Part shown: positions 8,441 through 17,897 of the stretch, piece by piece | How positions within the stretch are numbered: the first letter of the stretch is position 1 | Layout: the number at the start of each line of letters is the position of its first letter | From: Ectobacillus antri | Lineage (GTDB): Bacteria > Bacillota > Bacilli > Bacillales > Bacillaceae_G | Assembly (NCBI RefSeq): GCF_003852715.1 | Contig: NZ_RIAV01000009.1 | Span: forward strand, 46,256 to 110,255 | Length of the DNA: 64,000 bases | Direction: 5' to 3' | The notes under the pieces: generated by a model | Databases searched by the model: none | What the model was told of the DNA's origin: nothing | Seen by the model: the letters and a program-made list of their open reading frames with translations, nothing else | Translations under genes and position numbers: made by a program

Positions 8441-10459
8441 ATGCCGTATATTGAGCCGACCATGCTAGGAAATAAAATAAAAGTGGAGTTACCTGATGTA
8501 ACAGAAGTTAGAACTTTAGCGGAAGATGCCAAACGTTTAAGTGAACAGAATGATAAACAAGTATCTCAAATTACACAAAAAACAGACTGGATTGATGTAA
8601 GGGAATATGGAGCAAAAGGTGATGGTATTACAGATGACACTCTTGCTTTAAAAACAGCAATTATGTATGCGGAAACGATGAAGAGACGTTTGTATATCCC
8701 TACAGGTGTGTATATCGTTAGTGATACATTAGAGTTTGGTGAAATCCATATCTTTGGAGATGGTGTTGATAAATGGGTTCCATCATTTCCAGATCAAGCA
8801 AAAGAGGAAAGTGTAGGGACGCATTTACGTTTTGTGGGGAATGGTGTAAAAAAACATACTTTACAAGGCACGAGTGATATGAGGGTATCAGGTGGATGGC
8901 GTACAAATGGGAGTTCTACAAACACAGAAAATCAATACTATAAGTTACTGAACTTTATGAATACTGACTCTTCTGGTATAACTCCTGCATCTTCAAAGTT
9001 GTTCAGCGTCGCTTTACGTGTAAAAGCAACAACACAAAACTGGTCTATCCGCAACCTCCGTATATATCCTTCGTATGATGGTTTGAATGGATATAATCAA
9101 AAACTAGGTGGATTGGGTGATGAATGGGATGTAGGTTTGTATGTTGATAATGTTGAATTTGGAACAGTTGAAAATGTACAAATTGTAGGATACTGGCGTA
9201 TGGCAGCTACTCTGTTATCCCATGCAAGAACACAAGCAGGTCAATATGAAGCAGGAGCGGAACATAATAAGTTTATTCGTTCGATGTTTCAGGGTTTTCG
9301 TGGTGTATCTATTCGTGGTGGTGATTACTTTAGGACTACAGCTGTAACATCCAGCACCATTGAAATCCCTTGGACAGTTTCTAATCCGGTTCCAACTAGT
9401 TCAGACCTTTCTAATGCTATCGGGCTTAGATTTGGAACGACTGTGTTTTCATGGACAGGCGCTAGTCAAACAGGGGATAAACTTACCTTGACAGGTGTTA
9501 CACCAAATCCTTTAACAAGTGGTGTGTCCGTTGGCTCGGTGTTACGAAATAATATCTATACAACAGGTTTGGCTGGAACGGTATTTCAAGATTGTTATAT
9601 CTGTGGTTTAGAGCATTTTAGTGGCAAATCTGCAGATGAACTAGGGTTAGGTATTGGTGTATCTATAGCTATAGAAGCCAATAATGCTCGAGGTGTTAGG
9701 ATTACAGGTAGTACAAAAATTGCAACACGTGAACAGGTGCTACTCTTCTTATTAGAAGCAGATGACTGGGAAATATCGGGTGATTTAGAGCCTGCATCAT
9801 GGAAAAAAGCAGATGAGTCTAGTGGTAACACAGGTGGTCGGTTAATAGCTACTCCAACAACACCAACTGATCCGGCTGTATTATATCCTGCAGGGAACAC
9901 ATCACGGTTAAATGTATTCTCTGATTACATTTCCGACCATGTTGACATGGAACCTTATTACACAAGGGCAAACACTCGTTTTTCTGATAATGGATTTTTC
10001 GAGCCAAGGGACTTATATATTAAGTCAAAGGCATTTCCTGCAACAGATATAGGTTCTGTTGTACGCGGTAACAAGAAATATGGTGTGCGGATTCAGAAAG
10101 AAGATGGAAGTGATGTTATATCTATTTCTCCTTCTGGCACAATTGATATGAAAAACAATGTAAATATCGAAACTGGAACACTGAGTGCGACAAATAGTTC
10201 AAACTTGCAATTACGCACAAATACAACGAATCGCCTTACTATATTTAGCGGTAGTGGAAATGTTGTACCGGGTGCAGATAACGCACAAACATTAGGTGCA
10301 ACTTCAAGTAGATGGTCGCAAACACATAGTATGCAACATATTCTTTACCCAATAACATCTGTAACTGCAGTAAATAACTCCTTATTTATTGATAGTGCAG
10401 ACAACAAATTAAAATTCAAAGACAATACAGGTGTAGTTCGGATTATTACGGTAACGTAG
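8441..10459 (+). CDS. Tailspike with pectate-lyase-like beta-helix
   Basis: The 672-residue protein has a short N-terminal coiled coil (residues ~20-48) for trimerisation or attachment. It then has VREYGAKGDGITDD (from ~residue 52), the start signature of the Pectate_lyase_3 right-handed beta-helix, which continues to about residue 560. The C-terminal domain has NAQTLGATSSRWS, a motif shared by many fibre tips. Such spikes usually bind and cleave host glycans. The strong ribosome site AAGGAGGGGG precedes the ATG. The glycan target cannot be read from sequence. Confidence 0.85.
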   Translation: MPYIEPTMLGNKIKVELPDVTEVRTLAEDAKRLSEQNDKQVSQITQKTDWIDVREYGAKGDGITDDTLALKTAIMYAETMKRRLYIPTGVYIVSDTLEFGEIHIFGDGVDKWVPSFPDQAKEESVGTHLRFVGNGVKKHTLQGTSDMRVSGGWRTNGSSTNTENQYYKLLNFMNTDSSGITPASSKLFSVALRVKATTQNWSIRNLRIYPSYDGLNGYNQKLGGLGDEWDVGLYVDNVEFGTVENVQIVGYWRMAATLLSHARTQAGQYEAGAEHNKFIRSMFQGFRGVSIRGGDYFRTTAVTSSTIEIPWTVSNPVPTSSDLSNAIGLRFGTTVFSWTGASQTGDKLTLTGVTPNPLTSGVSVGSVLRNNIYTTGLAGTVFQDCYICGLEHFSGKSADELGLGIGVSIAIEANNARGVRITGSTKIATREQVLLFLLEADDWEISGDLEPASWKKADESSGNTGGRLIATPTTPTDPAVLYPAGNTSRLNVFSDYISDHVDMEPYYTRANTRFSDNGFFEPRDLYIKSKAFPATDIGSVVRGNKKYGVRIQKEDGSDVISISPSGTIDMKNNVNIETGTLSATNSSNLQLRTNTTNRLTIFSGSGNVVPGADNAQTLGATSSRWSQTHSMQHILYPITSVTAVNNSLFIDSADNKLKFKDNTGVVRIITVT

Positions 10460-10469
10460 GAGGTGACGT

Positions 10470-12032
10470 ATGCCGAAGCAATATTATCCACTAAAAGATT
10501 TTAGTCTCGGTTTAAACGACAAAGCGGCTGCGCACTTACTAGATGACAGAGAACTGGCAGAAGCGACGAATGTCGTGCTTGGTACGGGGTGGGTATCTAA
10601 ACGGAATGGGTATGAGCAATATGCCACGTTTCCTGCGCCCGTACGGAAGATTTACAACTACTTAAAGGTAAATGGTCATATGGAGTTGTTGGTTGTCTCA
10701 GATAAGCTGTATACGCAGGATGACACGATATGTACAGCGATACCAGGAACGGTCGGCAATGGTGACCGATTCTCGATGATTACTGTGAAAGATAGAAGTG
10801 TAAACGATGTGGCGCTTATCGCAGATGGTGGTATGTTGAAACGCTATAACGGTATAGATGTCGCGGTTGTTACACCACATTTACCGAATACGCAAGAACA
10901 AGAGAATCCCGGTCTGAATGAGTTAGGGAACTTAAGTGCGTTCCGTGCGCTTACAATGCACAAAGGACGTTTATACGCAGCTGCACATCCTGTCCATAAG
11001 AATCGCGTCTCATTCAGTCACATCGATCCAACACTTGGTTTTTCTGTGTATGACTATTTCCCTGCCGTAAACTTCTTTGATATCGCGACAAATGACAACG
11101 ACGAGATTATTGAGCTGCGCACATTTCGCGATACGTTGGTCATCTTCTGTCGTAATACGATATGGGCCTTGTACGGTAATACAACCAGTGAGTTTCAGTT
11201 GCTAAAGATTAACGTACCGACTGGATGTGTGGCACCAAAGAGTGTAACAGCTGTAGAAAATAACCTGTTTTATCTCAGTGATACACATGTCTATGCGTTG
11301 TTCGCGACAGATTTTAATACCGTAAGTGCACAGGTCATATCGGACAAGGTAGAAAACACATTGAAAGGCATTTCTTCATCGGAAAAAGCGAAAGCAACCG
11401 GTGTATTTCACGAAAACAAATACTATCTTTCGTTTCCATCCGGTTTGACACTGGTATATGATGTGCTGTTGCAAGCATGGACCAAATACACGAATATCCA
11501 AGCCAACACGTTCCTTGTGAGAGAGGGGCGTTTATTTTTTGGGTCGGAAAACAAAAATGTCTATCGTTTTGGGGATGTGTACCACGATGAGGGGCAACCG
11601 ATTCCGTTTCTGTTGAAGACCAAACGTTTGGATTTTGGCAGCATGATGAACGATAAGAAACTGCGGCGTATGTGGATACAATCCAAGCAATATGAAGAAT
11701 CTGCAAGCGGTTATACGATAGATGCGGTATTTGAAGATGAGACAAAGCGGTTAGTGAGCAACATCATCAATGATGAATTGTTTCCCAAATGGGATGAAGA
11801 TCCTTGGGATACTGCTGTATGGGATGCAGTCCCGCATTCCAATCCAAACAGTGCGAAATGGGATGAGGCGGTATGGGATAGTAGCCGCTGGGACTTCTTA
11901 GAGATTCAACAAGAAGAGGTCCGTATCCGTGAAAAATCACGAACGCTACAACTCGTTATCAGTAATGATGTCCGGTATCAACCTGTCACGATTTATGGTA
12001 TCGAGTTTGAATATAAACCAAGAAAACCATAG
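10470..12032 (+). CDS. Beta-propeller tail protein
   Basis: The 520-residue protein begins with YYPLKDFSLGLNDKAAAHLLDD and a long series of beta-rich blades with repeated pattern (FSMITVKDRSV, ALTMHKGRLYAAA, ELRTFRDTLVIFCRNTIWAL). This resembles the gp10-like or nozzle beta-propeller proteins of short-tailed phages. Near residues 435-480 is a run of W-D motifs (KWDEDPW, AVWDAV, KWDEAVW, SRWDFL). It probably forms part of the tail nozzle or hub. No tape measure or tube gene flanks it. Confidence 0.7.
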   Translation: MPKQYYPLKDFSLGLNDKAAAHLLDDRELAEATNVVLGTGWVSKRNGYEQYATFPAPVRKIYNYLKVNGHMELLVVSDKLYTQDDTICTAIPGTVGNGDRFSMITVKDRSVNDVALIADGGMLKRYNGIDVAVVTPHLPNTQEQENPGLNELGNLSAFRALTMHKGRLYAAAHPVHKNRVSFSHIDPTLGFSVYDYFPAVNFFDIATNDNDEIIELRTFRDTLVIFCRNTIWALYGNTTSEFQLLKINVPTGCVAPKSVTAVENNLFYLSDTHVYALFATDFNTVSAQVISDKVENTLKGISSSEKAKATGVFHENKYYLSFPSGLTLVYDVLLQAWTKYTNIQANTFLVREGRLFFGSENKNVYRFGDVYHDEGQPIPFLLKTKRLDFGSMMNDKKLRRMWIQSKQYEESASGYTIDAVFEDETKRLVSNIINDELFPKWDEDPWDTAVWDAVPHSNPNSAKWDEAVWDSSRWDFLEIQQEEVRIREKSRTLQLVISNDVRYQPVTIYGIEFEYKPRKP

Positions 12033-12043
12033 GAGGGGAATAC

Positions 12044-12490
12044 ATGCCAAATTTAACAAGGTTATATAACTTCCAACCGGGTACACCTATTTCTTCTTCA
12101 CAAATGAATCAAGAATTAAATCAACTCGTGAATGGCGTGAACAACACGTATTCCAAGACAGAATCAGATGCCAATTTTCTGAAGAAAACAGCATTAGCCA
12201 CAGCTACACCACTTATGCAAAGTGGCTGGGTTTCACGTTCGGGCTCGGAGAGTGCATATAAGTTTATTCGTACGCAAGAAGGATTGGTGCATGTTGTTGG
12301 GAGTATTATAAATGGCGCTACAGGGATTAACAGTGTGATATCTAATATCCCTCCGGGTTTTGAACCGGCGAAAATAGAGTACATGGTAGTCGGTAGTGGA
12401 TTAGTGCGGTTCCAAGGCTCGCAAGTTTCAGTTGCACGTTCGCTACCGACAGCCGAAGTATTCTTCAATATGACGTATTCTACAGTGTGA
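12044..12490 (+). CDS. Small tail-fibre-like protein
   Basis: The 148-residue protein has an N-terminal attachment region, a helix with TYSKTESDANFLKKT (a pattern common at fibre stalk heptads), then a compact beta domain (residues ~60-148) with GWVSRSGSES and VEMV-like strands. The layout fits a minor fibre or receptor-binding tip attached to the propeller protein encoded 11 bases upstream. No enzymatic motif is seen. Confidence 0.55.
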   Translation: MPNLTRLYNFQPGTPISSSQMNQELNQLVNGVNNTYSKTESDANFLKKTALATATPLMQSGWVSRSGSESAYKFIRTQEGLVHVVGSIINGATGINSVISNIPPGFEPAKIEYMVVGSGLVRFQGSQVSVARSLPTAEVFFNMTYSTV

Positions 12491-12502
12491 GGAGGATGAG
12501 AT

Positions 12503-13219
12503 ATGGCAGACCTTACATTTACCGCACCGTACCGGGCGGCGATGACAACGAAACAAGCACAAGCGCAGGCAGGGAATGAATTGTCTGCGCTGTATCAACG
12601 TGCCTTGCAAAACGTGAAATCTCAATTGTATAACAACCAAGTCATGGCAGCAGAACAGGCGGCTGCACGTGGCTTATCACATTCCGGCTTGGCACAGGAT
12701 GCACAGAACAAGCTCATGTTGGGTGCACAGGGACAGATTGGCGACATGGAAGCAGAACGCGCTTCTAAGGTAGCTGCACTTGCAAGGCAAATCCTTGAAC
12801 GTGACCAAGATGTAGGTTTCCGCGAACGACAGCAAGCGTATAGTGAATGGAACGGACAGCAAGGATTGCGCATGGAACAAGACCGTTTTAACTATCAGAA
12901 AGAGCGTGACAAAGTTGCAGATGGACAGTGGCAACAAGAGTTTTCGCTCCAAAAGCAACGAGCCGCTTCTAGTGGAAGGGGAGGTAGTGGCGGCAGTAGA
13001 GGGCGTTCTGGCTCCCCGAGACCAGCTTATCAAGCAGACCCACAAGCGCCAAAAATCAACTTACCGGATACGTTCCAAAGTTACATTGATGCGAAGGTGC
13101 CGACAACCAATAGTTACGCAGGCTTCATGAAGCAAGCACGATTAATCGAACCAGAAGCAGCAAATGCGTATTACATTGACCAAGCGAAGGATGCAAGAAG
13201 AAAAGCGTACGGGGGGTAA
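12503..13219 (+). CDS. Putative internal virion/ejection protein
   Basis: The 238-residue Ala/Gln-rich protein is largely helical (residues 10-150, predicted coiled coil), with a Gly/Ser/Arg-rich linker (SSGRGGSGGSRGRSGSPR, ~residues 153-170) and a short C-terminal helix. This composition resembles P22-type ejection proteins gp7/gp16/gp20. It lies three bases before the very large polyvalent gene. Function is inferred from composition and place only. Confidence 0.55.
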   Translation: MADLTFTAPYRAAMTTKQAQAQAGNELSALYQRALQNVKSQLYNNQVMAAEQAAARGLSHSGLAQDAQNKLMLGAQGQIGDMEAERASKVAALARQILERDQDVGFRERQQAYSEWNGQQGLRMEQDRFNYQKERDKVADGQWQQEFSLQKQRAASSGRGGSGGSRGRSGSPRPAYQADPQAPKINLPDTFQSYIDAKVPTTNSYAGFMKQARLIEPEAANAYYIDQAKDARRKAYGG

Positions 13220-13222
13220 CAT

Positions 13223-16200
13223 ATGGCGTACAAACCAAAAGAATGGGAAGAAACCTTATTCGGTAAGGTGGATGGCCGTAAGGTAAAAGATAAGCAAGCC
13301 TATTACAACGATGCGCTGACAAAAGAAACGCAAAACTGGATGGCACAAAAGAATGTAAAGGGGGATGTTGGTTCTTACAAGAACCACATCTCTCGTTATT
13401 ATGACGATCAGGACCGTATCAACGGATTTAACTCATTCCTCGAGAAGTTTAAAAAGAAGAATGAAGAATCACAAAAGAAAGCGTCTGAATCGTTTGTCAG
13501 AGATAATCCGCAACTGGTCAAGGATTATCGCGACATGGGCGGTACATCACAGTACGTCACACAAGAAGCATACGATGAACAGAAACGGATTACGGACGGA
13601 TTCTCTCGTTTGCAGAGTGCCAAGAAAGAGCAAGAAAAGACACAAAAGAAAAGTGAACCATCTTTTCTAGGAGACGTTGCTTACACGCTGAAGAAATGGG
13701 GACAAGCTGCCAATCCGTTTGATGATGTATCTGCTAAAGAAGCGATTAGCGACTTTACGAAGAACGGCTTTAAAGGTACAGATACAAAAGAAGTAAACCG
13801 CTTTGCGAACCGTACGTTGAATTCAGCCACGCTCAATGCTTCCGATGCACTCATGAAGGGTGTACGCGGGGAAGATGCTATCACATGGCAGAATAAACGC
13901 GAGGGGCTTGGTAACAACGCAGCAGACTTTATCTCGACAGGCCTTGGTTATGTGGTACCAGGTGCGTTGGGTGCAAAAGCTATAAAAGGCACAAAACTAG
14001 CCGCAGATACATCTAAAACAGGACTAGCACGTGTCGGACAGTGGGCGAAAGAAGGAGCGGCTATTGGCGGTGGTATCTCGCTTGCAGAAACGCCTGCTAA
14101 AGCCTATTTAAATCCCGACCAAGGGGTAAGTGACCATGCGCAACGAATCGCTTTAGAGACAGGATTAGGGGCATTAGGTGACGTTGCAATACGTGGTGCA
14201 GGAGAAGGATTAACGAAAGTGTTGCAGGCAATTAACAAGGATAAGGCGTTCAAACAACTAGACACGATTATGCAAGGTAAAGACCCGAACGCTCCGCTTC
14301 GTGCGAACCTACCAGAACAGGCACCACAACAGGGCAATACACGAAGTTTACCGAACAAAATGGAAGCTATTACGCCTGCACGAAATGAAGCGGCACCGAG
14401 TTTAGCATCCGCTGCAGCTAAAGTACCACAAGTAAATACGGCGAGGACTCCCATTGCTCCAACTTCCGCACAAGCATTACCAGAAGGTGTACAAGCTATG
14501 ACATCACCTGCTATTCCGTTACCACAAGCAAGTGGAGCGGCAAACGGTACTATCACAAGGCAACAGCTTCTGGACAATTTACGTAATCGGTTTGGAGTAA
14601 CCATTCGTACAGGACGACTAAGCGCACCAGAGGATGTACAAGGAATATATAAAGTGACACCTGAAGTAATTCGTTCACGGAATCATGGTGATTTACAGGT
14701 CATCTCACACGAAATTGGTCATCACCTTGACAAACAACTTCAATTGTCAAATCCAAAATTTGATGCAGAGTTGATGGCACTTGGTCAGAAAACATCAGGA
14801 CAAGGTTATACGCCGGACCAAGTGCGATCAGAAGGATTAGCAGAATTTATGCGTTTATATATGGTGGAACCACAAGTTGCACAGCAACAAGCGCCACAAT
14901 TAGCGCAGTTTCTTGATAGTCAATTACCAAAAGACATTCAAGCAAAAATCATGGATACGCGTAGTGATTTTCAGACATGGATTAACCAAGGTGCTATCAA
15001 TCAAACAATCGGTCAAATGAACATTCATGGTAGTAAAAATCCTATTCAGAACCTAAAAGAAAAACTGCAAAACCTGCCTAAAACTGCTGAAGAACTATAT
15101 ACAGAAGGTGTAGATAAATTATTACCTCTTTCTAAAGTAGAAAAAGAATTGGCAGGTACAGAGAAAAAGGTTCTTGGTGGTCTATATAAGATTAAAAACT
15201 TGCCAGATGCTTCAGAGTCTCTCTATAAACAAGCGCGTCTTGCGGCTGGGACACCACGTGCTGCTGAACAGAAGCTACAAGAACTACGGAAAATTCTTGC
15301 TCCGATTGTAAATAGTAAAGACTTTACATTAAAAGAATTCCGTTCTTATATCGCCATGAAACAAGCGCGTGATTTAGAAAATCACGGTATCCAATCTGGT
15401 TTTACTAAGGAACAAATTGAAGAAGTGTTACAAAAATTTGATAATGTTCCTGAAATGAAGAAAGCACAGCAAGATTTACTCGCTTATAACAACTCTTTAT
15501 TAGATATTTTGACTGATGCGCAAGTGAAAACAAAAGAATCGGTAGAAGCCATGCGTAAAAAATACCCAAACTACACACCATTCTTTCGATACTTTGATGA
15601 GGAATCTTCAGGCGGGCTAACAGGTAACGGGTTTGTTGATTTAAATGATCCGGTTAAACGTATGACTGGTTCTAGTCGTGATATTATTGACCCGTTAGAA
15701 AGTATTATTCGTAATACATTTACTACAATGAAGACGGCTGCGCACAACAAAGTCGGCTTACAACTGAAGCGTTTATCACAAAAAGAAGGTGCTGGTGGGT
15801 TAATTGAACGTTTGGAAGGAAAACAGCCAGTAAGCAAGGAAAACATTGTCACGGTATTTGAAAACGGTGAGCGCGTGCAATATCAATTATCGCCAGAGCT
15901 CTACCGTTCTATGAAAGCACTGGATAAGGAATCACTCGGTAAGTGGTTCCAACTTGCAGCAAAACCTACTGATTGGCTACGTGCCGGTGCGACACTAACA
16001 CCTGAATTTGCTTTACGAAATCCGATTCGTGACCAATTCAACGCGACTGTTGTCAGTGATGTAGGCTATAACCCGATTGACTTTTTCCGTGGGTTAAAAG
16101 AGGTAACGAAAGCAAAAAGCGGGAAAGCCTCACCTGTCTATGACGAATGGGTAAAACAAGGCGGTGCTTACGGTGGGTATCTCTCTGCGGATCGTGACGT

Positions 16201-17449
16201 ACTGAAGCAGAACTTGGATAATCTTACACAAGAGGGAAGTAAGGTACAACGTTTGGCTAAGAATGCGGTGAAACCAAGCAAGTGGCTAGAAGGGTTGCAA
16301 AAACTATCTGAAATCTCCGAGGAATCTACAAAAATAGGTGCCTATAAAAAAGGATTGAAGAAGGGATTATCACCTGAAGAAAGTGCCTATCAAGCTCGTG
16401 AACTTATGGACTTTAATCGTATGGGTGACAAGATGCAGGGTGTGAACCAAATCTACGCCTTTCTGAATGCGAACGTACAAGGGAAAGACAAATTGATTCG
16501 TGCTTTCCGTGAAAATCCTGTACGTACAGCTGCACGCATCACAGGACTTACAGTACCACCTACCGCACTTGCATATGCCAGCTATAATTGGGCGAACGAA
16601 AAGCAGAAAGAGCTTATCGACAATATGCCGCAGTGGGAGAAGGAGACGTACTGGGCAGTTGCTGTACCAGGTACAGATGAAGTGGCACGGATTCCGAAGC
16701 CGTTTGATATCAACGCGGTGCCGAATGCGATGGAAAAAGGCATAGATTACTTTGCTAAAGGGGATAAATACGCGTTTGAAGATAAGAAGGACAGCGATGT
16801 ATGGAAGACGGTTGCTACTGCAGCTACACCAACTTTCTTAAAACCATTTTCCGAAAATGCTATGAATCACTCTTTATTTACAGGTGGTCCTATCGTTCCG
16901 CAACGTGACCAAGCGAATTCACCAGGTAAACAATTCGGTCCTACGACAAGTGAAACAGCAAAATTCGTTGGAGAGACTACCAATTCGTCACCTTATAAAT
17001 TAGATAACCTATACCGTTCCTATACTGCGGGATTAGGTCAATATCCGCTAAAAGGATTGGATAAGGTCATTACAGCTCTATCTGGTAAAGAAGCACCAAC
17101 ACCAGTCGGAAAGTCCTTTACAGAATCTGTACCAGGTGTTAAAGCATTCTTCTCGAACGATTTAAGTGGTGGTAAGGTTATGGATGATTACTATCGCATC
17201 ATGGAGAAGCAACAGCAAATCGCAGCGGATGCCAAAGACGAAGGAAAAGAAGCACCAAACAAATCGCAAATGACCGCGTTTAACAAAGTCAACAAAGATA
17301 TGGGAGAACTGCGTGCAATGTATCGTCAAGTCATGGCAGATACAGAAATGTCACCGGATGCAAAACGTACAGAGGTTGATAAGCTCAACAAACAAATGAA
17401 AGAACTGGCGCGGCAAGGTGTACGCATCTTCCGTCCGGATTACAAGTAG
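13223..17449 (+). CDS. Giant polyvalent protein with zinc metallopeptidase motif
   Basis: The 1408-residue protein is probably an internal virion protein delivered with the DNA. Residues 1-140 are charged helices. Glycine-rich hydrophobic stretches (residues ~230-330) could be membrane-active. H496-E497-x-x-H500 with downstream E537 and E541 (SEGLAEF) forms a gluzincin-like zinc site. The C-terminal half has LTPEFALRNPIRDQ (~residue 925), a pattern of large-polyvalent-protein-associated domains, and ends in charged coiled coils. It occupies the place of P22/N4 ejection proteins. Domain naming is from motif memory, not a search. Confidence 0.75.
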   Translation: MAYKPKEWEETLFGKVDGRKVKDKQAYYNDALTKETQNWMAQKNVKGDVGSYKNHISRYYDDQDRINGFNSFLEKFKKKNEESQKKASESFVRDNPQLVKDYRDMGGTSQYVTQEAYDEQKRITDGFSRLQSAKKEQEKTQKKSEPSFLGDVAYTLKKWGQAANPFDDVSAKEAISDFTKNGFKGTDTKEVNRFANRTLNSATLNASDALMKGVRGEDAITWQNKREGLGNNAADFISTGLGYVVPGALGAKAIKGTKLAADTSKTGLARVGQWAKEGAAIGGGISLAETPAKAYLNPDQGVSDHAQRIALETGLGALGDVAIRGAGEGLTKVLQAINKDKAFKQLDTIMQGKDPNAPLRANLPEQAPQQGNTRSLPNKMEAITPARNEAAPSLASAAAKVPQVNTARTPIAPTSAQALPEGVQAMTSPAIPLPQASGAANGTITRQQLLDNLRNRFGVTIRTGRLSAPEDVQGIYKVTPEVIRSRNHGDLQVISHEIGHHLDKQLQLSNPKFDAELMALGQKTSGQGYTPDQVRSEGLAEFMRLYMVEPQVAQQQAPQLAQFLDSQLPKDIQAKIMDTRSDFQTWINQGAINQTIGQMNIHGSKNPIQNLKEKLQNLPKTAEELYTEGVDKLLPLSKVEKELAGTEKKVLGGLYKIKNLPDASESLYKQARLAAGTPRAAEQKLQELRKILAPIVNSKDFTLKEFRSYIAMKQARDLENHGIQSGFTKEQIEEVLQKFDNVPEMKKAQQDLLAYNNSLLDILTDAQVKTKESVEAMRKKYPNYTPFFRYFDEESSGGLTGNGFVDLNDPVKRMTGSSRDIIDPLESIIRNTFTTMKTAAHNKVGLQLKRLSQKEGAGGLIERLEGKQPVSKENIVTVFENGERVQYQLSPELYRSMKALDKESLGKWFQLAAKPTDWLRAGATLTPEFALRNPIRDQFNATVVSDVGYNPIDFFRGLKEVTKAKSGKASPVYDEWVKQGGAYGGYLSADRDVLKQNLDNLTQEGSKVQRLAKNAVKPSKWLEGLQKLSEISEESTKIGAYKKGLKKGLSPEESAYQARELMDFNRMGDKMQGVNQIYAFLNANVQGKDKLIRAFRENPVRTAARITGLTVPPTALAYASYNWANEKQKELIDNMPQWEKETYWAVAVPGTDEVARIPKPFDINAVPNAMEKGIDYFAKGDKYAFEDKKDSDVWKTVATAATPTFLKPFSENAMNHSLFTGGPIVPQRDQANSPGKQFGPTTSETAKFVGETTNSSPYKLDNLYRSYTAGLGQYPLKGLDKVITALSGKEAPTPVGKSFTESVPGVKAFFSNDLSGGKVMDDYYRIMEKQQQIAADAKDEGKEAPNKSQMTAFNKVNKDMGELRAMYRQVMADTEMSPDAKRTEVDKLNKQMKELARQGVRIFRPDYK

Positions 17450-17474
17450 AGGGCTCAATGAGCTCTCTTTCTTT
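17448..17474 (+). terminator. Terminator before lysis genes
   Basis: AGAGGGCTC-AAT-GAGCTCTCT stem, then TTCTTTATAT. It shares its first 15 bases with the terminator at 7829. Confidence 0.8.
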
Positions 17475-17495
17475 ATATCTAAAGGAGGTTATGGA

Positions 17496-17897
17496 ATGTC
17501 AATTAGCATGGAAGGGTTACGTATTGTGCACGCCTATTTGTTTGGCGGTGTGAAGTTTTTGGATTTACTGGTGGTGTTAATGTTCGTGGACATTATCACA
17601 GGGGTGCTACGTGCAATCAAAGAGAAACGTTTGCGGAGCCGTAGTGCCATGTATGGATACGCTCGAAAAATTGCCGTGTTCGGCATTATCATTTTAGCAA
17701 ATATCATTGATGTCATCTTGTCGTTACAAGGAACCATAGCTTTTGCAACCGTACTGTTTTACATTGCAAATGAAGCGATTTCAATTGTAGAGAACATGGC
17801 ACAAATCGGTGTAAAAGTACCACACATCTTGAAAGATAAACTACAAGTAATACAGGAAGCAGAACAAGAAAATACGAAAGAGAGTGATGCGCAGTGA
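17496..17897 (+). CDS. Phage holin (phage_holin_4 family)
   Basis: Permeabilises the membrane at the end of the lytic cycle so the amidase reaches the wall. The 133-residue product has three hydrophobic segments (about residues 20-37, 53-71 and 77-95) and the family pattern LLVVLMFVDIITGVLRA with conserved D-x-x-TG. ATG 17496 follows AAAGGAGG at 17481-17488. It overlaps the amidase by four bases, giving a tight lysis pair. Confidence 0.88.
   Translation: MSISMEGLRIVHAYLFGGVKFLDLLVVLMFVDIITGVLRAIKEKRLRSRSAMYGYARKIAVFGIIILANIIDVILSLQGTIAFATVLFYIANEAISIVENMAQIGVKVPHILKDKLQVIQEAEQENTKESDAQ

Noticed and set aside
12677..13346. Leftward frames opposite the ejection-like genes
   Set aside because: No start signals; composition typical of antisense reading of Gln-rich genes.
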